From: Desulfoglaeba alkanexedens ALDC | GTDB lineage: Bacteria > Desulfobacterota > Syntrophobacteria > Syntrophobacterales > DSM-9756 | Assembly (NCBI RefSeq): GCF_005377625.1 | Contig: NZ_CP040098.1 | Location: 124,001-188,000 of the forward strand | DNA: 64,000 bases | Direction: 5' to 3' | Shown here: positions 58,519 through 64,000 of the stretch, one piece after another | Numbering within the stretch: position 1 is the first letter of the stretch | Layout: every line of letters begins with the position of its first letter | Notes under the pieces: generated by a model | Databases searched by the model: none | What the model was told of the DNA's origin: nothing | Seen by the model: the letters and a program-made list of their open reading frames with translations, nothing else | Made by a program: the position numbers and the translations under genes

Positions 58519-58692
58519 TGTCTAGACTTCAGACTGTAGACTGTAAAGTCTAAAGTCTGATGTCTAAAGTCTGATGTCTAAAGTCTGATGTCTAAAGTCT
58601 GATGTCTAAAGTCTGATGTCTAAAGTCTGATGTCTAAAGTCTGATGTCTAAAGTCTGATGTCTAAAGTCTGATGTCTAAAGTCTGATGTCTC
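58519..58692. repeat. 14-base alternating heptamer array (GTCTAAA GTCTGAT)
   Basis: GTCTAAA and GTCTGAT alternate about ten times with no mismatch from about 58546 to 58690, then lysA begins 23 bases later behind GGCAGCGGAGACGCC. This differs from the homogeneous TTTAGAC array at 21730 in having a doublet unit. Confidence 0.93.
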
Positions 58693-58714
58693 ACTCTTAG
58701 GCAGCGGAGACGCC

Positions 58715-59977
58715 ATGCACCATTTCCACTACCGCGACGGTGAGCTCTTCTGTGAGGACATCCCCCTGACGCGGATGGTCGAAGAACTGGGGACGCCCTG
58801 CTACGTCTACAGTCATGCCACCTTGCGGCATCATTTCGAGGTCTTCGACGGCGCCTTCGCGCCAATGGATCATCTCACCTGCTTTTCCGTGAAAGCAAAC
58901 TCCAACCTGGCGGTCCTCAGCCTTCTCGGCAAACTGGGCGGCGGCGTGGACATCGTGTCCGGGGGGGAGCTGTTTCGGGCGCGCCGCGCGGGAATTCCTC
59001 CGGAACGGATCGTGTATTCGGGGGTTGGAAAAACGAGGGAAGAAATCGACGCGGCCGTGGGTCAGGGCATCTTGATGTTCAACATCGAGTCGTCCCAGGA
59101 ACTGGAAGCGTTGAACGCCCGCGCCGAGGCGCTGGGCCGGCGCGCTAGGATCGCCCTTCGCGTGAACCCGGACGTGGATCCCAAGACGCACCCGTACATC
59201 ACCACCGGCATGCAGTCCAACAAGTTCGGGATCGATGTGGAAACGGCGATCAAGGAATACCGGCGAGCCGCCTCGTTTCCTCACCTGGACATCGTGGGCG
59301 TGGATTGCCACATCGGCAGCCAGCTCACGGACGTGGCGCCATTCGTGGACGCCCTGGAACGGTTGAAGACGCTGATCGGGCGGCTTCGGGAAATCGGAAT
59401 CGCCGTGAAGTACCTGGACCTGGGCGGCGGCCTGGGCATCACCTACGACCGGGAAACGCCGCCGCACCCCGAAGAATACGCCGGGGCCGTCATGGAGCGG
59501 CTGAAGGGCCTGGACGGCACCCTCATTTTGGAACCGGGGCGCGTGATCGTCGGAAACGCCGGGATTTTGGTCACCCGCGTCCTGTACACCAAGCAGACGG
59601 TCAGCAAGAACTTCGTCATCGTGGACGCCGGAATGAACGACCTGATCCGGCCCAGCCTTTACGGTTCCTATCACCACATTCAGCCGGTCCGGGACGAGGG
59701 GCGGGACACGCATGTTGTGGACGTGGTGGGACCCATCTGTGAATCTTCCGATTTTCTCGCTCGAGACCGGGAACTTCCCATGGTGAAACCGGGGGATCTG
59801 CTGGCGGTGATGAGCGCCGGGGCGTACGGGTTCACCATGGCGTCCAATTACAACAGCCGGCCGCGCCCGCCCGAGGTGCTGGCCCACGGCACCCATTACC
59901 ACGTGATCCGTCGGCGGGAAACCTGGAAAGACCTGGTGGCGCTGGAATTCGTTCCGGATTTTTTGAAGCGGTCATGA
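58715..59977 (+). CDS. lysA: Diaminopimelate decarboxylase
   Basis: A 420-residue PLP enzyme, fold type III, converting meso-DAP to lysine. The PLP lysine is Lys60 in LTCFSVKANSNLAVLSL. HIGSQLTDVAPFVDALERL, DLGGGLGITYDRETPPHPEE, EPGRVIVGNAGILVTRVLYT and the C-terminal VMSAGAYGFTMASNYNSRPR complete the family pattern. It is the first gene of lysA-dapF-dapA-dapB-dapL; genes are separated by 20-70 bases, so an operon is likely. The promoter region is largely heptamer repeat. Confidence 0.97.
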   Translation: MHHFHYRDGELFCEDIPLTRMVEELGTPCYVYSHATLRHHFEVFDGAFAPMDHLTCFSVKANSNLAVLSLLGKLGGGVDIVSGGELFRARRAGIPPERIVYSGVGKTREEIDAAVGQGILMFNIESSQELEALNARAEALGRRARIALRVNPDVDPKTHPYITTGMQSNKFGIDVETAIKEYRRAASFPHLDIVGVDCHIGSQLTDVAPFVDALERLKTLIGRLREIGIAVKYLDLGGGLGITYDRETPPHPEEYAGAVMERLKGLDGTLILEPGRVIVGNAGILVTRVLYTKQTVSKNFVIVDAGMNDLIRPSLYGSYHHIQPVRDEGRDTHVVDVVGPICESSDFLARDRELPMVKPGDLLAVMSAGAYGFTMASNYNSRPRPPEVLAHGTHYHVIRRRETWKDLVALEFVPDFLKRS

Positions 59978-60044
59978 ACCGGTGCGGCCCGCTGTGCGGA
60001 TGCCAGACGCGGGCGGAACCTGAAGATCAAGGGGGTGACGGTCG

Positions 60045-60896
60045 ATGGGCGGTACACTCTCCTTTCCTCTGCCCTTCACCAAGATGACGGGAAGCGGAAA
60101 CGATTTTATCATCGTGGACAACCGGGACCTGGGGATCGATACCGGGGACTGCCGGGAACTGGTTCGAAGCGCGTGCCGCCGGAAGTTTTCCGTCGGCGCG
60201 GACGGAATGATCTTTCTGGAAGACGATCCGGATGTGGATTTCCGGTGGCGCTTTTTCAATGCCGACGGGAGCGAGGCGGAGATGTGCGGCAACGGGGCGC
60301 GCTGCGTGGCCCGTTTCGCACGTGTCAAGAAGATCGTCCAAAATGACGTGTTGGCCTTTCGCACTCTGGCCGGCGTGATTGAAGCCGCGGTGATCGGAAG
60401 GCGGGTCAAGGTGAAGATGACCGCCCCGGAAGGCCTGGAGCGCGACGTCACGCTGACGGTTCGGGGGCGGCAGCTCACAATGGATTGCATCAACACGGGG
60501 GTCCCCCACGCGGTGATTCTCATGGAAACCGAAAAGGCGCTGGAAGGGGCCGACGTGTTCGATCTCGGGCGCGCCGTGCGGAGGCACGCCTGGTTTGAGC
60601 CGGCGGGAACCAACACGAACTTCGCCTACGTTCGAGGGCCGCAGGCCGTCATCGTCCGCACCTATGAACGGGGCGTGGAAGACGAAACCCTCGCCTGCGG
60701 AACCGGGGCCATCGCTTCGGTCCTGGCGGCGGCTTCCCGAGGCTTGGTTTCTTCCCCTGTGGAAGTGTTCACCCGAAGCGGCGAGACCCTCACCGTTCAT
60801 TTCCAGCATTCAGGATCCCGATTCCACGATGTTTTTCTTGAAGGCGACGCCAGAATCGTTTACGAAGGCCGGCTTTGGGACGAAACCCTGAGCTGA
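60045..60896 (+). CDS. dapF: Diaminopimelate epimerase
   Basis: A 283-residue racemase converting LL-DAP to meso-DAP for lysine and peptidoglycan. The two catalytic cysteines are in SEAEMCGNGARCVARFA (Cys81) and EDETLACGTGAIASVL (Cys218). TKMTGSGNDFIIVDNRD is the N-terminal signature. Begins ATG 60045 (GGGGGTG upstream) and ends 47 bases before dapA. Confidence 0.97.
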   Translation: MGGTLSFPLPFTKMTGSGNDFIIVDNRDLGIDTGDCRELVRSACRRKFSVGADGMIFLEDDPDVDFRWRFFNADGSEAEMCGNGARCVARFARVKKIVQNDVLAFRTLAGVIEAAVIGRRVKVKMTAPEGLERDVTLTVRGRQLTMDCINTGVPHAVILMETEKALEGADVFDLGRAVRRHAWFEPAGTNTNFAYVRGPQAVIVRTYERGVEDETLACGTGAIASVLAAASRGLVSSPVEVFTRSGETLTVHFQHSGSRFHDVFLEGDARIVYEGRLWDETLS

Positions 60897-60943
60897 GTCC
60901 CTCGGAAGATCCACTTTCGGAACGAGAGTACAAGGAGATTGTT

Positions 60944-61819
60944 ATGTTCACTGGGGCGTTTGTGGCCATTGTGACCCCTTTCAAGGACGGCCGCATCGAT
61001 GAAACCGCGCTTCGCGATCTGGTCGAATTCCAGATCGCAAACGGCAGTCACGGGATCGTACCCTGCGGCACCACGGGTGAATCCGCGACGCTCGCTTTCG
61101 AAGAACACGAGCGCGTAGTGGAAGTCGTGCTGGAACAGGTGAACGGGCGCGTCCCGGTGGTCGCGGGGACCGGTTCCAATAATACCGCCGAGGCCATCCG
61201 GTTGACCAAGCACGCCAAGGAATGCGGTGCGAACGGGGCGCTCATGATTTCGCCCTACTACAACAAGCCCACTCAGGAAGGGCTGTACCGGCATTTCAAA
61301 GCCGTGGCCGACAGCGTCGACATCCCCATCATCGTCTACAACATCCCGGGGCGGACCGCGGTCAACATAGAACCGGAAACCATCGCCCGGCTCGCCGAAA
61401 TCCCCAATATTGTCGGCGTCAAGGAAGCCACCGGGTCCATGAAACAGATCACGGACATCATCCGCCTGTGCGGGGACGACTTCACGGTGCTTTCCGGCGA
61501 AGACTACATCACGTTCCCGCTACTCGCCGTGGGCGGAAAGGGCGTCATTTCGGTGGTTTCCAACGTGGCGCCCAAGGACATGGCCGATCTGTGCACGCTT
61601 TACCTGGAAGGCAAGGTGCGGGAGGCCCGCGACCTTTACTACCGGGTCCTTCCTCTTTGCCACGCCCTTTTTTACGAAACCAACCCGGCCCCCGTGAAGG
61701 CGGCGCTCAAGATGATGGGAAAGATCGCCTCCGACGAAGTCCGGCTGCCGCTGGTTCCCATGCAGCCGGCCAACCGGGAGCGGCTGAAGAAGGTCATCGA
61801 AGACTATGGGCTCATTTAG
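60944..61819 (+). CDS. dapA: 4-hydroxy-tetrahydrodipicolinate synthase
   Basis: A 291-residue class I aldolase-type enzyme condensing aspartate semialdehyde and pyruvate. The Schiff-base lysine is Lys160 in IPNIVGVKEATGSMKQI; Tyr132 lies in IIVYNIPGRTAVNI; GIVPCGTTGESATL is the substrate loop. ATG 60944 behind AAGGAGATTGTT is a clear start. It is usually feedback-inhibited by lysine, although many bacteria with DapL vary in this. Confidence 0.97.
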   Translation: MFTGAFVAIVTPFKDGRIDETALRDLVEFQIANGSHGIVPCGTTGESATLAFEEHERVVEVVLEQVNGRVPVVAGTGSNNTAEAIRLTKHAKECGANGALMISPYYNKPTQEGLYRHFKAVADSVDIPIIVYNIPGRTAVNIEPETIARLAEIPNIVGVKEATGSMKQITDIIRLCGDDFTVLSGEDYITFPLLAVGGKGVISVVSNVAPKDMADLCTLYLEGKVREARDLYYRVLPLCHALFYETNPAPVKAALKMMGKIASDEVRLPLVPMQPANRERLKKVIEDYGLI

Positions 61820-61840
61820 CGGCCGGGACGGAGGCAAACG

Positions 61841-62653
61841 ATGCTACGAATCGCCGTGGCCGGCGTGGCAGGCCGCATGGGTTCGCGGATCGCCCAGCTG
61901 GTGGCGGAAGCCGAGGACCTGGAACTGGCGGGAGTTTTCGAGCGCCCCGATCACCCGCTGGTGGGCAAAGATGTCCGGGAGGCGGCGGGAGGCGCGGCGG
62001 CGGGGCGCGCCATCGCTTCCAGCATCGGCGAGGTGCTCGAAGGCTGCGACGTGGTGATCGACTTTACGAGCGCGCGATCGTCTTTGGAAAATCTGGAAGC
62101 GGCGGCGGCGGCGGGACGGCCGATGGTCATCGGATCTACGGGTTTTTCCCGGGACGACCTTTCCCGAGCCGCCGCACTGGCCGCCCGGATCCCCTGCGTG
62201 CTGGCCCCCAACATGAGCGTCGGGGTGAACGTACTCTTCAAGGTGGTCGCCGACGCGGCCAGGCTCCTGGGAACGGACTTCGACGTGGAAATCGTGGAAA
62301 CCCACCACCGGTTCAAAAAGGACGCGCCCAGCGGCACCGCACTAAAGCTGGCTCAGGTGATCGCCGAAGCCTTGAACCGTGACCTGGAAGCGGCGGGGGT
62401 TTTTTCCCGCCATGGGATGATCGGGGAACGGCCGAAGGACGCCATCGGGATCCAGACGCTTCGAGGCGGCGACATCGTGGGGGAACACACCGTCCTTTTC
62501 GCCGGGATGGGGGAGCGGATCGAAATCACGCACCGAGCCCACAGCCGCGACAACTTCGCCCGCGGCGCCCTCCAGGCGGCCCGATGGGTGGCGGCGCAGC
62601 CGCCCGGCCTCTACGACATGCAGCACGTCCTGGGTATCAAGACTCGGCTCTGA
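61841..62653 (+). CDS. dapB: 4-hydroxy-tetrahydrodipicolinate reductase
   Basis: A 270-residue NAD(P)H-dependent reductase. Nucleotide-binding [20 protein letters not shown], then [16 protein letters not shown], and the active-site [20 protein letters not shown] (His-His, Lys). The product, tetrahydrodipicolinate, is the substrate of DapL encoded next. The gap to dapA is 21 bases. Normal length and complete motifs. Confidence 0.97.
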   Translation: MLRIAVAGVAGRMGSRIAQLVAEAEDLELAGVFERPDHPLVGKDVREAAGGAAAGRAIASSIGEVLEGCDVVIDFTSARSSLENLEAAAAAGRPMVIGSTGFSRDDLSRAAALAARIPCVLAPNMSVGVNVLFKVVADAARLLGTDFDVEIVETHHRFKKDAPSGTALKLAQVIAEALNRDLEAAGVFSRHGMIGERPKDAIGIQTLRGGDIVGEHTVLFAGMGERIEITHRAHSRDNFARGALQAARWVAAQPPGLYDMQHVLGIKTRL

Positions 62654-62675
62654 AGAACCCGGAGGATCACAGTCC

Positions 62676-63848
62676 ATGTCCATGTCATTGCAATTTGCGA
62701 CTCGGTTGAAGCAACTCCCCCCCTACCTGTTCCAGGAAATCGACCGCCTGAAAGCCGAGCTCAAGGCAAAGGGCGTGGACGTCATCAACCTGGGCGTGGG
62801 CGATCCGGACCTGCCGACGCCCAAGCCCATCATCGAGCGGCTTAAGCAGGCCGCCGAAGACCCGGCCAATCACCAGTACCCGTCCTATTCGGGGATGGAC
62901 CGTTTCAAGCACAGCGTGGCCCGATGGTACGGCAAGCGCTTCGGCGTGGACTTGGACCCGGCGACGGAAGTGCTCACCCTCATCGGGTCCAAGGAAGGGA
63001 TCGCCCATCTTCCGCTGGCTTTTATCGACCCGGGGGACCTCGCCCTCGTGCCCAGCCCCGCCTACCCCGTCTACCACGCGGCCACCCTCTTCGCCGGTGG
63101 GGAATCCCACTACCTGCCCCTTTATCGGGAAAACGGCTTCCTGCCGAACCTGGACGCCGTCTCCGGCGACACGGCCCGCAGAACGAAGCTCCTGTTCATC
63201 AACTATCCCAACAATCCCACCGGCGCCGTCGCAGAACGCGACTTCTTCGAAAAAGTCGTTTCGTTCGCCCGGGAACACGGCGTCATCGTCTGCCACGACG
63301 CGGCTTATACGGAAATGGCCTTCGACGGCTATCGGCCCATGAGCTTCCTGGAAGTCCCGGGAGCCAAGGATGTGGGGATCGAGTTTCATTCGCTGTCCAA
63401 GACGTACAGCATGACCGGCTGGAGGCTGGGGTTCGCCGTAGGAAACGCCCGGGTGCTGGCCGGCCTGGGGCAGGTGAAAAGCAACGTGGATTCCGGCGCG
63501 TTCAACGCGATTCAGATCGCCGGGATCGAGGCGCTGGAAGGCGATCAGGGGTGCGTCGCCGAGATGCAGCGGGTCTACCAGGAACGCCGGGACGTGCTGG
63601 TGGCCGGGCTGCGGCGCGTGGGCCTGGACGTCGAGCCGCCCAAGGCGACCTTTTACGTGTGGTGCCCGACGCCCAAAGGGTATACGTCCGCCGAGTTCAC
63701 CGCGCGGCTTCTCAAGGAAGCCGGGATCGTCACGACCCCCGGCAGCGGCTTCGGCGAAGCCGGAGAAGGCTACATCCGCATGGCCCTCACCGTCACCAAG
63801 GAACGGATCGAGGAAGCAGTGGCGCGAATCGAAAAGCTTTCGCTTTGA
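62676..63848 (+). CDS. dapL: LL-diaminopimelate aminotransferase
   Basis: A 390-residue PLP aminotransferase, class I fold. [40 protein letters not shown] and [20 protein letters not shown] (PLP lysine in SLSKT) fit DapL, which converts tetrahydrodipicolinate directly to LL-DAP, bypassing the succinylase or acetylase steps. No dapD, dapC or dapE is seen in the window, and the position directly after dapB supports the assignment. The sequence alone could also fit a related LL-DAP/aspartate aminotransferase. ATG 62676 behind GGAGGATC. Confidence 0.93.
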   Translation: MSMSLQFATRLKQLPPYLFQEIDRLKAELKAKGVDVINLGVGDPDLPTPKPIIERLKQAAEDPANHQYPSYSGMDRFKHSVARWYGKRFGVDLDPATEVLTLIGSKEGIAHLPLAFIDPGDLALVPSPAYPVYHAATLFAGGESHYLPLYRENGFLPNLDAVSGDTARRTKLLFINYPNNPTGAVAERDFFEKVVSFAREHGVIVCHDAAYTEMAFDGYRPMSFLEVPGAKDVGIEFHSLSKTYSMTGWRLGFAVGNARVLAGLGQVKSNVDSGAFNAIQIAGIEALEGDQGCVAEMQRVYQERRDVLVAGLRRVGLDVEPPKATFYVWCPTPKGYTSAEFTARLLKEAGIVTTPGSGFGEAGEGYIRMALTVTKERIEEAVARIEKLSL

Positions 63849-63867
63849 AAGCGCACAGGATCCAGGC

Positions 63868-64000
63868 ATGCCTCTCGACAGGACCCGCCGTGAAAGGATT
63901 CCCGGGCCGCCGGCCGGCGCGGAGGAACTCAAGCCGAGGCTTCGCCGGGCGGCCGTGGGATTCGGAAGCAACCAGGGCGACCCGGCGGCGGCCTGCCTTC
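63868..64000 (+). CDS. folK: Start of folK-like pyrophosphokinase, cut by window edge
   Basis: From ATG 63868 the frame reads MPLDRTRRERIPGPPAGAEE and, after a few residues, AAVGFGSNQGDPAAACL to the end of the window. V-GLGSN-GD is the N-terminal signature of 2-amino-4-hydroxy-6-hydroxymethyldihydropteridine pyrophosphokinase (folate synthesis). The roughly 30 residues before it are longer than usual, and a GTG at 63955 or another start may be used. Only 44 codons are visible, so this remains a likely but partial call. Confidence 0.65.
   Translation, partial: MPLDRTRRERIPGPPAGAEELKPRLRRAAVGFGSNQGDPAAACL

Overview
This window most likely comes from a Desulfobacterota genome (Syntrophobacter-like). 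The lysine genes use the DapL aminotransferase route, argBDFGH sits next to lysA-dapFAB-dapL, clpS-clpA-aat and xerC-hslV-hslU are clustered, and one hypothetical (44041-44475) resembles a family I know from Deltaproteobacteria. Core genes are GC-rich, while many accessory genes are AT-richer. The taxonomic call is inference from gene content, not a database match.

Positions 1-29000 are an accessory exopolysaccharide region. It holds sugar transferases, a GT4 glycosyltransferase, a GDP-mannose 3,5-epimerase-like enzyme, a VanZ protein, a CpsB-type phosphatase, a Wza-type export lipoprotein, a FecR protein, an O-antigen ligase/polymerase and a Wzc-type tyrosine autokinase. These genes are broken up by toxin-antitoxin-like pairs (HEPN/MNT, BrnT/BrnA, Phd/VapC, DUF4160/DUF2442, a lone HicB), gene remnants and at least ten families of dispersed palindromic or tandem repeats. 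About 2 kb (sugar transferase plus endonuclease/exonuclease/phosphatase protein) occurs twice, 9784 bp apart, and a collapsed third piece lies near 16000. Several small orphan ORFs, mostly nuclease-like (GxxExxY twice, DUF559, NYN) plus a four-helix-bundle protein, each lie inside a different repeat family. In the clearest cases inverted copies of the repeat touch the ORF ends. I consider this pattern the most interesting signal in the window.

Positions 29000-64000 are mostly housekeeping: aroC; the N-degron set clpS-clpA-aat; aspartate kinase; a cobalamin adenosyltransferase; an RNase Z-like hydrolase; efp-epmA; an outer-membrane lipoprotein pair followed by a Mut7-C protein; mogA; an EF-G paralogue; xerC-hslV-hslU; argB-D-F-G-H; an FN3 lipoprotein; lysA-dapF-dapA-dapB-dapL; and the start of folK. 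Many adjacent genes overlap by four bases (ATGA), indicating operons.

The intergenic gaps here are filled by the same repeat families: period-7 tandem repeats, TTCCCAAGCTCCAGCTTGGG palindromes and GGGAGGGGATTAAGGGGAG elements. Some supply start codons or terminal codons to neighbouring genes. No rRNA, tRNA, CRISPR array or complete insertion sequence was seen.
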